NCBI GenBank assembly: GCA_006538405.1
Contig: BJKQ01000014.1
Location: 930,001 to 994,000, forward strand
Direction: 5' to 3'
Origin: Hansfordia pulvinata
Lineage: Eukaryota; Ascomycota; Sordariomycetes; Xylariales
Length of the DNA stretch: 64,000 nt
This document shows, one piece after another, positions 10,041 to 21,225 of the stretch. Position numbers and translations under genes: made by a program. The notes under the pieces were generated by a model, which was not told where the DNA came from, made no database searches, and worked only from the letters and a program-made list of their open reading frames with translations. Positions within the stretch are counted from its first letter, which is position 1. Each line of letters begins with the position of its first letter.

Positions 10041-13000
10041 CTAGGCAAAGTTCCCGATGATCCGATAGAACTTTGTCGCGAGCCCCCACACCCGCAGGGC
10101 GCCCATGGCCCGGAGCGCCGCGGCCTTGGCGGGCTCGAAGCTGCGCGGGTCGCCGATGTCGCCGACGTCCTCGACCGCGGCGCGGCCCCGTCCCGTCTCG
10201 ATCCAGCGCTCCACGTCCCGCTGCTGCTGCTGCTGCTCGTCCTCCTCCTCCTCCTCTGCCCCTTCTCCTCCTCCTCCTCCTCCGCCTCCACCGCCGCTGC
10301 GAGCCCAAGCCAGGTCGTCCAGCCTGATTCCCAGCGCCGCTTCCTTGTGCTGCTGCTGCTGCTGCTGCTGGTCAAAGGGAAAAAATCTGACAAAGGCCAG
10401 CAGGAAGGCCCAGGCCATGAAGACGCGCATCGTCTCGCAGGGGGTGTTGATGGGCAGGCGCGGGCCAGCCCGACGACGGCCGCGGCGTGGGCCGCCATGC
10501 GCCGGGCCTCGCGGCCGCCGCCCCGGCCCAGCACGGCGCGAAGGTGCTCGCGGGCCAGCGCCAGGTTCTGCCTGTCCCGGCTGTTGCTGTGGCTGTTTGT
10601 GTTGGAGGAGGAGGAGGAAGAGGAAGGGTCGGCGGCAAGCCCCCACCGCCCGCTGTTGCGCGACACGTACATGACCAGGTCCATGGCCTGGTGTCCCGTG
10701 CTCAGGTGGGCTATGTGCGTGGCTAGGATGCCGATGCTGTTGGGCGATCATGTCAGGAAACCAGTTTTCCTCTCTTTTTGTGCGAGGGTTGTAGGCGTGG
10801 TTGGACGATAGGGGGGTTATGAGGAAGGTATAGGAGGCGAGAGTAACAGACGAGTTTTAAGAGAAATTGAAAAAAGAAAACAAAGGAGAAATCAAGGTAA
10901 AACCCACTTCATATTCACAATCTCCGCCGTGCAGGTCGGCTGCGCCAGGGAGCGCTGCAGCGCGCCGAGCGCGCCCAGAAGCGAGCGGCGCGTGTCGGCG
11001 TGCGCGTCAGCCAGCGAGGGCAGGATGCCCAGGGCGCTGGGCGAGGCGGCGTCCTCGAGCTCGCGCAGGTCGTGCAGCATGCGCCCGGCGGCCTGGACGC
11101 ACAGCCGCTTGCCCCACGCCGGCAGCGCCGCCAGGCTTGCGCTTGCGCTCGCGCTGCTGCCACTGCCACTGCCACTGCCGCTGGAGGCTATGACCTCGCG
11201 AAGGACGGGGTAGAAGACGGCCCCCGCCGGCGAGCTGCTGCTGCTGCCGCTGCTGCCGCCGCCGCCCCTCCCGGCCGCGGCGGACAGGTGGAAGGGCAGG
11301 ACGGCGGCCCAGGCCTGCGCCGAGTGAGCCTCCCACAGGCTCTCGTGGCAGGGCAGGCGGGAGGGCAGCTCGGCGACGCGGAACGCGGCCCGCTTCGAGG
11401 TCAGCGTGGACAGGGTGCAGTCGAACTCGAAGACGGCCCAGGCCGTCCGCTTCTCCGTCTCGCGGTCCCGCCACGCCAGCCAGGCCGCCTCGAGCTCCGC
11501 GGGGGACAGCCGGCGCAGGCTGGACACGTCCTCCTCGGGGAGTAGTAAGGTGCTGTTGTCTGCTGCTGTGTACGTGCCGGAAGAAGAAGAAGAAGTGCCC
11601 CCCCTTTGCTGCTGCTGCTCCGCCTCCGAGGACAGCACGCCCAGCCCCCGCAGGCTCGTCACCAGAAGGCCCCGAGAGGCGTCGGCCAGCTCGTACAGGC
11701 GCCGGTTGCCGGAGCCCAGCGAGAAGATCTGGTGGAAGCACGACGCCGTGATGTAGGCCGGGTTGCGGAAGGCGGTGCTGTCTGCCTGGCCCTGTGTGTT
11801 GGGTGGTTGTCGGTTAGTGGGATGAATCTGATACACGAAAGGGGGGTTTCGAAAGGAGAGGGGTTGTTGCACATAAAGGGGTAGGCAGAAAAGGGGGATG
11901 CAGAAAAAGGGGATGCAGAAAAAGGGGATGCAGAAAAAGGGATGCAGAAAAAGAAGGCACATAAAGGGAGTCCCGAGAGAACCGGGAAATCTGGCAAAAG
12001 CCCATGCGTCCTTACCATCCAGAACAGGGCGCGCTGGGTGATCTCGGCCAGCAGGGCCGAGACCTCCTGGGAGCCCTCGTTGGTCGAGTAGGTGGCGCCG
12101 AGGCAGGCCATGGCGGCGAGCAGGGCGGTGGGGCAGCGCTCGATGCGCCAGGTGGGCGCGTGGACGACGGGCAGGACCGGGTGGAACTCGGCAAAGTAGA
12201 CCTTGATGAAGGCGCCGAGGAAGGAGACGGCGGGCATGGCCTCGAGGGCGGGCGCCGCCTCGTTGAAGGTGAGGGGGATGTGCGGCGACGACAGCACCTT
12301 GATCAGGTCGCGCAGCGTGCTGCGCTCGATGGCCGGGCGGTCGCCCACCGTCTGCTCCAGGATCTGCCGCAGCGGCGGCAGCGTGATCTTGCGGAAGCCC
12401 TTGTTCGACGTGTAGTCGAACGGCCACGTCTCGTTGCCCCCGCGGTCCAGCACCGCCGGCCACGTCTCCTTGCTCTGCCCGTCTCTGTCGGCCGGGGCGG
12501 CGGCGGCTGGGGCCGGAGGGGCGGGGCCGGAGACGGGGCCGGCGACGCAGTGGTCGTCCCGCCGATCCCCGCCGCCTATCCGGTGGTGGTTCTGGTTTTG
12601 ATGCTGTTGTTGGTTCTGCTGCTGCTGCTGCTGCTGATGCTGATGCCGATCAGTCTCCATCGCTGCCGCGGCCGCCACCACCGCCGTCCAGGGCTCGACC
12701 GGGCCGCCGGGGATGGGCGCCAGGCTAGGGGCCATCGCGGTCTGCTCCATCCCGCCGCTACCGACACCAACACCACCACCGCCACCGCCGTAGATACCGC
12801 CCCCGCCCCCGGGACTGCCATTCTCGTCGACCCGGCAGGTCCCGGGCGAAACGGTCGTCGGCGGGCCGTCGGACAGCTCCGTCTCGCAGCCCAGCCAGTC
12901 CATGCGCGACGCCCGCAGCAGGTCCCAGTCGTAAAAGTCGAACGACGGCGGCTGCTCCGGCTCCGGCTCCGGGTGGTCGATGAAGTGGGAATGGTGGTGG

Positions 13001-13628
13001 TGGTGGTGGTGGTGTGGCGGTGCCCCGACTGGAGCGTCCACGTCGGCGTCCTTCATGGTCGTGTTGGGGTCAGCGTCGTGGCCGTGGTGGCTGTGGCTGT
13101 GACTGTGGTGTCCGCCGGTGACCTCCTCGAAAGGGGGCGGGCAGGATGAGAAGGAGCCCGCCGTCCTCATCGAGTGGGCGCCGCCGGCGGAGTGGGGAGC
13201 GGCGGCGGCGGCGGCGGCGACGGGGTCTGTCCCCTCGATGGGATACTGCTGTGATGTCGCCGGGTCCGCGGCGGCAGCGGCGGCAGCCGGGTTGAAGAAG
13301 TGCTGCTGCTGGTGCTGCTGCTGGGTGGTTGTGGCTGTGGCTGTGGCGCCGCGGTGCCCCCGTCGATCATGGACGCGGCGATGGTCAGGTCGCTGAGGGT
13401 CTGCAGCGGCCACTCGGGGTCCAAGCCGGCGGTGCTGCCGTTGCTGTGGCCGTGGCCGTGGCCGTGGCCGTGCGCTCCGTCCTTCTTGCCGCCGCCGCCG
13501 TCGTCGTGATATTGGCCATCATGGTTCCCCCCACCCACCGAGGCCGACGATCCCACCCTCTCCCTCCTTCCACCCCCTGCTCCCCCTCCTCCCGTTCTCG
13601 ACGAAGCCCCCGTCTGCTGCTGCTGCTG

Positions 13629-13674
<46 letters not shown>

Positions 13675-13973
13675 CCCGCGACCACCTTGGGGTCGTACGC
13701 GCAGGGCACGCCGCGGTTGAGGCACGCGATGCAGGGCAGGTCGCGCGAGCAGCGCAGCTTGTAGCGCACGCACCGGCGGCACGACTTGGTTTTGCTGGCG
13801 CGCCGCGCAGAGGAGGAGGAGGCGGACGACGAGGCGGACAGGGGCCCGTGGACGCTGCGCTTGTGCCGCTGGTAGACGTCCTTGCGCCCGAAGGACTTTT
13901 CGCAGACGTGGCAGGCGTAGCTCTCTGCGTCGGCGGCGCTTCTGTTTCCATCTCTCTCTCCATCAGCGAGGGG

Positions 13974-14015
<42 letters not shown>

Positions 14016-14329
14016 AGATGAAGGGTGATAAAAAAAAGAGAAAAATAAAGAAAAGGAAAAAGGGGGGGAGGAGGGTGGCAACGCACGTCGAGTGAAGCCT
14101 CTTGTGGCGCTGGAGGTGCGCCGCCCTCGACAGGCGCGCGCCGCACACATCGCAGACGTAGTTCTTCTTGGGGCCTGCCGAGTCGGGCTGTGATCAGGAG
14201 GAGGAGGAGAGGAGTATGTCAGCGCAAAGGTGCAGGCAAAAAAAGGAGAAGAGAAGGGGGTCAATGAGACGGGATGCAACTCACGCTCGAGCAGGCCTCC
14301 GTATCATCAACATTATCCAGGCCCGACAT
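10041..14329 (-). CDS. transcription factor with two C2H2 fingers, a Zn2Cys6 cluster and a fungal_trans-like region, about 1,217 aa
   Basis: Five exons on the minus strand: 14285-14329, 14087-14187, 12016-13941, 10908-11791, 10041-10736. It starts MSGLDNVDDTEACSS. Finger 1 uses Cys27, Cys30, His43 and His47; finger 2 uses Cys59, Cys62, His75 and His80. A binuclear zinc cluster follows with cysteines 103, 106, 113, 119, 122 and 129 in exact C-x2-C-x6-C-x5-C-x2-C-x6-C spacing. Long Gln, His, Gly and Ala runs lead to a C-terminal half resembling the fungal-specific transcription factor domain (FKVYFAEFHPVLPVVHAPTW-like segment, then PAYITASCFHQIFSLGSGNR). The product should be a nuclear DNA-binding regulator. 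Two single-base gaps interrupt the frame: a C5 run at 13357-13361, and a site near 10452-10464 just before LPINTPCETMRVFMAW. One added base at each restores a continuous protein. Intron 4 has a weak donor (GTGGGT). It sits between SDR and SSADH genes that it might regulate. Confidence 0.85.
11880..11955. repeat. 15-bp minisatellite inside an intron of the regulator gene
   Basis: About four to five copies of a GCAGAAAAAGGGGAT-like unit lie in tandem, with small length changes in the A and G runs. The array is flanked on both sides by CACATAAAGGG. It lies wholly within intron 3 (11792-12015). Confidence 0.8.
13615..13671. repeat. CTG/CAG repeat coding for polyglutamine in the regulator
   Basis: A CTG run on the + strand, with one interrupting GAT, codes for a Gln tract with a single His on the minus strand. 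It lies just after the zinc cluster of the transcription factor. Confidence 0.85.
13974..14011. repeat. GT microsatellite in intron 2 of the regulator gene
   Basis: About 18 TG units form a CA run when read on the minus strand. The repeat lies inside the intron 13942-14086 that separates the two C2H2 fingers. Confidence 0.9.
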
Positions 14330-16120
14330 GTCTTTGGGGTTTTTTTTTTTTTTTTTTTTGGTAATTACTCGTTCACCGGATCCAACGCAAACCCGCTGTG
14401 TGAACTCAGCATGACACCGAGCCAATAATTGACCAACGGGCAACAGCAATAACGGAGCTTGTTGTATCTGGGTATTCACTTGTAGGCGACGACGGCGAGG
14501 CGAGCACGAATAGATTGGTATGCAGTTTCAGTTGCTTCTCCGGCGAGTCCCAATGGCTCAGGGGTGGACTTTCGCTCTCGGTTAAGGTATGGGAAAGTGG
14601 AATATTACCTACCTACCTCCTACAGAATACTCGTACGCCCGTTACGTCCGTCTCTCCCCCCTCCCCTTCTCTCTTGGGGCGACACCACTCAGCTACCCAC
14701 CCAGCTACCCACACACACAGACACAGACACACACACAGACACAGACACACACATCTACTCGTAAACTGGCGTGTCTCCTCCCCCCCACAAACCCCCACAA
14801 ACCCCAAAACCTGGGGAAGACAGCCGAACAGCCCGTGCCGCCAGCCAGAATGCGGAGAAGAAGAGCGCCGAGTACTCGTAGCGTGCCTGGGCCCGACTTG
14901 GTCTCTTGGGATCGGGATCCTTCATCACCCACCCCCCCCCCCCTCCCCCCCCTCCCTAGGTCGCCCCTCGTAGTGCTGCGAGTAAGTAGTACGAGTAGTA
15001 GACTGCGAGTAGACCAAGCGAGCGAGCAGCCCGCCAAGGCAACCGAGAAAAAGGGCCAGGGTTCCCCCCTTCGAAGGACCACGCTGACGCTCGAACGTGT
15101 ACACGTACGCGTACGTAGGTAGTCACGCACGAGTGGTGTAGCTGGGCCTGGGCCTAGGCCTGTCCCGGTCGGACTTGGCTTTTTTGCAGCCTGTGGCCCG
15201 GGCGTCTGTCCCGAGCGCCCCCCCCCCCTCCCTCCCTCTCACGTGGGACTGGGTCTGTCTAATACTCGTAAGGGCGGTAGGGCCGGGGGGGTTGCCATGT
15301 GGCGTCTTTCCTCGTGACTCCCGCCCACTCCATTCCCGTTGTGCGTGCGTGCGCGCGGGCAGCTCTGAGGTGAATGGCAATTTGTCTCCGTAGCCCGACT
15401 GTCGTCGAACCCCTGCGCTGAAGAATCGGGGGAGGGGGGAACTCCCACGACACGACTGCAGAATGTGTGGAGAGAGAGAGAGAGAGAGAAGGAGACGGAC
15501 ATTAGCGGGTGGGAGGCATTCCCGGCAGGCGAAAGCGGGGGATACAGACCGGGGCCAATCCAAGTGGGGACTGTTTGGTTCATCGGACTTGGTCGGCGGG
15601 GCTTTTTTTTTTTTTTTTCGGTGGTCGTCTTCAGGCCGGTGGATCACAAGGTCACGAGTAGTGAATGTGCATGTATGTTACGAGTAGGCGAGCCGGGGTG
15701 CTGCTGCGCTGCGCTTGACGGGCCCATGTCCTGTCGTGTCGTGTTGTAGGGGTAATGGGAGCCGAGAATGGGTGGTGTTGGTGGTGGGCTGTCGTGAAGC
15801 GAGCGAGCGAGTGCTCGTATGGACGCATTTCTGGACCGGCGATGGTGAGAAGAGAGGCGGGCAGACACCGAGAGCAAGCGCGTTTGGATCAGGATATTAC
15901 TTGGTGTATTTGGTCAATATTCAGTACCCAGGCTATTCGGGCTACCGTGCCGTCTCCTCGGCGGGGCCACACTGTCAAAATTATATGCATTCTTGTGCCG
16001 AGGAAGCCTCTCAACACGTCATCTGCTCCACCCTCCCCACTATCGACAGCTCTCCCTCTCTCTCTCTCTGTGCATCTCATCTCCAGATTATATACTCGGT
16101 GCACAGTATCGGAAAGCATC
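14330..16120. other. intergenic region
   Basis: No supported gene. It contains a T19 run (about 14341-14359), CA/CAGA repeats (about 14710-14752), C runs near 14930-14955, a GA repeat near 15470-15489 and a T run near 15604-15618. TACGAGTA/TACTCGTA occurs several times (for example 15679-15686). The left end is the regulator's promoter. Confidence 0.5.
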
Positions 16121-18216
16121 TCAGTAGTGGCCCTCGAGGGTCAGCGTCCCCGTCTTGGTGATGAGGTACTCGTTGATGGCCACGTCCTTGCCCGACTCCT
16201 TTCCGTAGCCCGACTCCTTGATGCCGCCGAACGGCGACTCGGTGGCCGACGAGTTGCCTGTTCCGTGTCAGTCAGTAAGCAGTCAATGCTGGAACCACAC
16301 GGTGCCCTCGTTTTGTTTTTGTTTTTTTTTCGTAAAGGGTTTTTTTTTTGTAAAGGGGGGTGGTCTCTTCTTACCCGTGTTCAACCCAATCATGCCGGCC
16401 TCCAGGTTCTCCAGCAGTCTCCACGTCCGGTCGACGTTCTTGGTGAAGCAGTACGACGCGAGGCCCATCTGGAAAAAAGGGGAGTGAAATCAAAATGTCA
16501 GCCCAAACCTCAAAAACCTTGGCTCGTCGGGAGGAAAAGAAAGAAAAAAAAAAAACGTACGCTGGTGTTGTTGGCCGCCTCGACAGCCTCGTCCTCGGTG
16601 TCGAACGGGAACAGCGGCAGCACGGGCGCGAACGACTCCTCGTCGTGGATGCGCATGGCGGCGGTGGCGTCCTTGAGCACGGTCGGCTCGAAGAAGTAGC
16701 CGCCCCCGCCGAGGTCGAGCCTCTGCCCGCCGCACAGCACCGTGGCGCCGAGCCGGCGGGCGTCCTCGACCTGCTCCGCGCACTTGGTGATCCCCTGCGG
16801 CACCGTGACGGGGCCCATGGTGACGCCCTCCTCGGAGCCGTGGCCGACCTTGAGGGCGCGGGCCTTGGCCGCGATCAGCGCCGCGAACTCGTCGTACACG
16901 CCCCGCTGCACGTAGACGCGGTTCGCCGTGATGCAGGCCTGGCCCGCGTGGCGGAACTTGAGCTGCACGAGGGCTGCACGCAGGGACACGAGTTAGTAAG
17001 CAGTCGCATACTAGTGAGGATGTAAAATGACGGGAGAAAGGAGAGAGAAAGAGAGAGAGAAATAAAACACACCCTCGGCAGCCTGCTCCAGGTTGGCGTC
17101 GTCAAAGACGAGGAAAGGGCAGTTGCCGCCCAGCTCGAAGGTCAGCTTCTTGAGGGTGCCGGCGCACTGGGAGGCGAGGATCTTGCCGACGCGCGTGGAG
17201 CCCGTGAAGGAGATCTTCTTGACGAGCTTGTGGGCGCAGATGGCCTCGCACAGGGAGGGGGTGTTGTCGAGGGTCGTGGTCAGGACGTTGAAGGCGCCCG
17301 GGGGGAAGCCGGCCTGGGTGGCGAGGTAGGCCAGGGACAGGCACGACAGGGGCGTCTCGGGCGAGGGCTTGGCGATCATGGTGCAGCCGGCGGCGAGGGC
17401 GGTGCTGACCTTGCGCAGGATCATGCTGGGTGTTGGGTGCCGCTGTTAGCATCTGGGGGTCTGTGTGCGTGTGTGTGTGTGGATGTACACCCGTGATGGA
17501 CAGAATCGACAGAGAGAGACAGAGAGAGAGACAGGCATCGTCTTACGCAATGGGAAAGTTCCATGGCACGAGGGCCGCGGTGACGCCGAGGGGCTGCTTG
17601 ATGGTGACGACCCTGCGGCCGGGGGCCGAGGCGGCAAAGGTGGTGCCCTGGACGCGCTCGGCCTCGCCGGCGAACCAGCGCAGGAAGGTCTCGGCGTAGG
17701 TCAGCTCGCCGTAGGCCTCGGCCAGGGGCTTGCCCGTCTCGTACATGAGGATGGTGGCCAGGTCGTCCCAGTTGTCCTTGATCAGCTGGTCCCAGCGGAC
17801 GAGCAGGTCGGCGCGCTGGCGCGGGGTGTAGCGGGAGTAGGCGGCGAAGGCGCGGTGCGCCGACCCGACGGCCGCCTCGACGTCGGCGACGGCCATGTCG
17901 GGCACGCTGGCCCACACTTGGTTCGAGCCCGGGTCCAGCACGTCGAAGCGCCGGCCCGACTGCGCCTCGACCCATTCGCCGTGGACGTACGCTTGCTTGC
18001 GGAGCAGCTCCGGGTTTTTGAGGTTGAGCTGGGGCGGGGAGCGGGTGTGTCAGCAGGCCGGCGGTCGCAGTTCAGAGTGAGGGTGAGCGAGGGAGGAGAG
18101 TGGAGGGGAGAAAAGAGTCGCAATGAGGACGACGACGGCGACGACGATGATGATGATGATGTGATGGTGGGGTGGGCGGTTGGGCACCGGCGGCCTGTTC
18201 GACTTACCTGGACCAT
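16121..18216 (-). CDS. uga2: succinate-semialdehyde dehydrogenase (NAD(P)+), 495 aa
   Basis: Six exons on the minus strand: 18208-18216 (only MVQ), 17547-18028, 17073-17425, 16561-16973, 16375-16468, 16121-16257. All phases close without repair, giving 495 residues, the normal SSADH length. The enzyme oxidises succinate semialdehyde to succinate, the last step of the GABA shunt. It carries the aldehyde dehydrogenase hallmarks: VPWNFPIAM, SFTGSTRVGK, the general base Glu261 in FELGGN and the nucleophile Cys295 in GQACITANR, 34 residues apart as in the superfamily. The C-terminus SPFGGIKESGYGKE is typical of the SSADH/GabD group. The nine-base first exon would be easy to miss. No targeting sequence is visible, so a cytosolic enzyme is likely. 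A related aldehyde dehydrogenase specificity is possible, but the motifs favour SSADH. Confidence 0.92.
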
Positions 18217-20112
18217 GGTTGCTGTATTTTTCTTTTCTTTCTTCCTTTCTTTCCTTCTTTCTGTGACTATCGCGCAAGAGTGGTCGTGGCGTTAGTCAGT
18301 CGAAACCGAGGAGGAGGCGGCGGTGGGAGGCGGCGTGCCTATATGACTTTATTGCGGTCGAAGCGGTGGCGGCTCAATGGCTGTCTGTGGTGAGGTTCCC
18401 ATCAATGAATGGGCTTCGCCGCTTTAGCCCGCGCGCAGCACACAAGTGCACTGGGCACACACACACACTTGACATAGGTACACACACATAAACACACTGG
18501 ACCCGATGTGCGTACATACATGGTACACGCCCACCACCTGCCACGGTCGAGTCTGCCTCCCTCCGTCCCCGTCTCCGTCTTTGCGCGTCACGTCACGTCA
18601 CCCGCGTCGGTCCCCGTCTACAGTCTGCATTACGTGAAAGCCGGCCCCCACCACAGACGGCACCGTGGCACAGTGACTGACACAACAGTGGGCGGCCAAC
18701 CCCTCCCCGCCCGCAGTTGGCCGCCCCGCCGCCGTGCTCCGATCGTCACGGATCCCTGCCCCGCCATGGAGACACAACAGTCTGCAGTCTACAATCTGCA
18801 GTCCACAGTCTGCAGTGCTCGCTCTCCCCACGGAGGACGGGGGAGGGAAGAGGGGCCCGGCCCTGGTGATCTTCTTCTTAGACACAAAGCGGCAACAGAC
18901 AGGCAGCTCACAGAGGCGTCAGAGGGTGGCAGCCCGGTCCGACGGAACTGCCGCCGCTTCGCCCCTGTCCACCTGCCAAGTAGGTGTAGGCGTCGTGGGT
19001 GCGTATCCACCAAGTCCGTCCGGGTATCGCCACTGCTCACCCACTGTGCCCCCTCCGCAGTCGGCTTGTTGGAGACGGGACCCCTCCGCTCGCTTGCGGT
19101 GCTGTCCTTGCTTCCCCCCCGGTCAGAGGCCACCGGGAGGCACGCACCAGCGCCAACCTGGCAAAGTGAGGGGTGCGCGACTGGGAGATGCGGAGGGGGA
19201 GGGGAGGGGGGGGGGAAGGGCCTCATCCCGGGTTTGCGTCAGTATGCATTCGTCCAGCCAGATCTGCCCCAACCAACCCTGGTCCGGTGGAGGAGGAGGC
19301 CGGGGTCCGGTCCGGTCCGGCACGGATGCGTTTGTCTGTTTTACCAGGCCACGGCCACGGATGCTTGCCATCACGCTTTCGCTTCCCCGCCTTCTTCATG
19401 GGACCACGTTGATCACGCATTGGTGTATCCGCACGACTGCCCGCACGAGAGTGTACTCGTACTCGCGCGCCACAGCAGAGGGGGGCCGCTCGAAGACCAG
19501 CCAGAGACCATGGGAGGGGTTGTTCCGGAGACCAACGTGTGGTGTGAGGGTGTCTTGTACTCGTAGACACAGCCGCGGGACACGCCGGCGCGGTAGCAGT
19601 TGTCCATGACTTAGGTACGCGTAAAAGGCACCTACCTGATGCACCAAGTTCAAGATGTAGTGGAGGTAGGTTACGTAGGTAAGGTAGGTAAAATCGATCT
19701 CTCTGCCATTCCCGCAGTTTCCTGGTGATGGGTCTTGTTTCGACCGGTCCGTCGCCCAATCTGGGGCGTCGTGAATTGACTGTATTATCTGCGGAGTACG
19801 CACAGCGCTTGTATTATGTAAGCTTTGAGAAACAGCGTATGCGTCCCTTCCTTCTTCTGACTTTTTCGATATTTGTCCTCCACTGAAGAAGACCACTTCA
19901 CTTCACTTCACGACATGGCCAGCGACTGGCACGGTCAAAGGCACGACCATCAAGCGATACTAATGACGGGAAAGGATCTGTATTCGACATCTCGGCTCAG
20001 CACACCTCCCTCTTTCGGAGAGCGAGGTGATCCAGACTACCAGAAGAAAAGAGAAACGATGATAAGATAGCAACAACAGACTCAACGACAACCCTGGCCG
20101 ACTTCCCCTGGA
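18217..20112. other. intergenic region
   Basis: No supported gene, although one chance open frame spans about 1 kb. Features seen are a TTTC-type repeat just upstream of the SSADH start, a direct repeat built on CAGTCTGCAGT near 18776-18814, TACTCGTA at 19454-19461, and TAGGTA repeats around 19665-19693. Confidence 0.5.
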
Positions 20113-21225
20113 TCACTTGAGCAGCTTCTCCAGGTGGCCGCGGACGGCGGCGCCCATCTCCTTGGTCGTCGACTGGCCGCCGAGGTCGCCCGTCTTGACG
20201 CCGCCCTCGAGCGTCAGGCGCACGGCCTCCTCGACCGCCGCGGCCTCCTCCTCCATGCCGAAGCTGTACCGGAGCAGCAGCGCGGCGCTGAGGATCGCGC
20301 CCACCGGGTTGGCGATGCCCCGGCCCGCAATGTCGGGCGCGCTGCCGTGCACGGGCTCGTAGTAGCCCTTGACGGGCGGGTCGCCGAACTTCCTGGCCGG
20401 CAGGCCCGCCAGCGACGCCGAGGGCAGCGTGCCGAGGGTGCCCGGGATGACCCCGGCGAGGTCGGAGAGGATGTCGCCAAAGGTGTTGTCGGCGACGACG
20501 ACGCCGTTGAAGGCGCTGGGGCGGGTCATCATGAGGATGGTGGCGCTGTCGGCCAGCTGGTGGACCAGCTCGACCTGGGGGTACTCGCGCTCGATGGTCT
20601 CGGTGAGGACGCGGCGCCACAGCCGCGAGCTGGCCAGCACGTTGTCCTTGTCGCAGCTGATGACGCGCCGCACGGGCACCGCGGGGCTGAGCGCCAGCTC
20701 GGCCGCCATGCGCGCGATCCGCTCCACCTCGGACCGCTTGTACGCCCACAGGTCCGACGCGTAGTCGGCCTCCTCCGTCTTGGGGCCGTAGAACGCGCCG
20801 CCGCAGTTCTCCCGCAGGACGATGTACTTGGTCCCCTTCACCAGCTCCTCCTTCAGCGGGCTTCTCCCCCCCGGGATGTACTCGGTAGGGCGGATGTTGG
20901 CGTAGACGTCGGTGGCCTGGCGCATGCGCAGGGTGGCGCCCTCGGGGCCCTCGAAGCCCCTCCGCTTGCCGTCCCACTTGGGCCCGCCCACGGCCCCCTT
21001 GAGGATCGCGTCGCACGCCCGCCCCTGCTCCAGCGTCTCCTCCGTCACCGACACCCCGTGCTCGTCGATCGACGCGCCCCCGTACGCCCGCGGCACGAAC
21101 CGGAACGACGCCCGCGCCCCGGGAGCCGACGCCACAGCGTCCAGCACCCCCTTGGCCTCGGCCGTCACCTCGGGCCCGATCCCGTCGCCCGGCAGGAGGA
21201 GGATGGAGAATTCGGGTTTCGACAT
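20113..21225 (-). CDS. 3-isopropylmalate dehydrogenase family protein, 370 aa
   Basis: A single intact exon. Members of this family decarboxylate and oxidise a beta-hydroxy acid with NAD+ and Mg2+/Mn2+; the best-known reaction converts 3-isopropylmalate to 2-oxoisocaproate in leucine synthesis. The protein has LLPGDGIGPEVTAEA at the N-terminus, GAVGGPKWD, the NAD and metal site NTFGDILSDLAGVIPGTLG, and YYEPVHGSAPDIAGRGIANP near the C-terminus. The substrate loop reads VLRENCGGAFYGPK where classical LeuB enzymes have a RELTGG-type loop, so it belongs to a divergent fungal branch. It could be the leucine enzyme or a paralogue acting on another substrate, such as a tartrate-like acid. No organelle targeting peptide is seen. 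A GGT repeat lies just upstream of the start (21232-21249). Confidence 0.88.
   Translation of the reverse strand: MSKPEFSILLLPGDGIGPEVTAEAKGVLDAVASAPGARASFRFVPRAYGGASIDEHGVSVTEETLEQGRACDAILKGAVGGPKWDGKRRGFEGPEGATLRMRQATDVYANIRPTEYIPGGRSPLKEELVKGTKYIVLRENCGGAFYGPKTEEADYASDLWAYKRSEVERIARMAAELALSPAVPVRRVISCDKDNVLASSRLWRRVLTETIEREYPQVELVHQLADSATILMMTRPSAFNGVVVADNTFGDILSDLAGVIPGTLGTLPSASLAGLPARKFGDPPVKGYYEPVHGSAPDIAGRGIANPVGAILSAALLLRYSFGMEEEAAAVEEAVRLTLEGGVKTGDLGGQSTTKEMGAAVRGHLEKLLK

Noticed and set aside
10041..14329. Treating the regulator as two or three separate genes
   Set aside because: Exon phases and the frame restored by single-base repairs join zinc modules, middle region and C-terminal domain into one protein; the later fragments lack their own credible starts.
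18508..19566. 352-codon plus-strand open frame between SSADH and IPMDH
   Set aside because: It is low-complexity, rich in Arg, Pro and Ser, crosses short direct repeats and lacks coding-like third positions; long open frames arise easily in GC-rich DNA.
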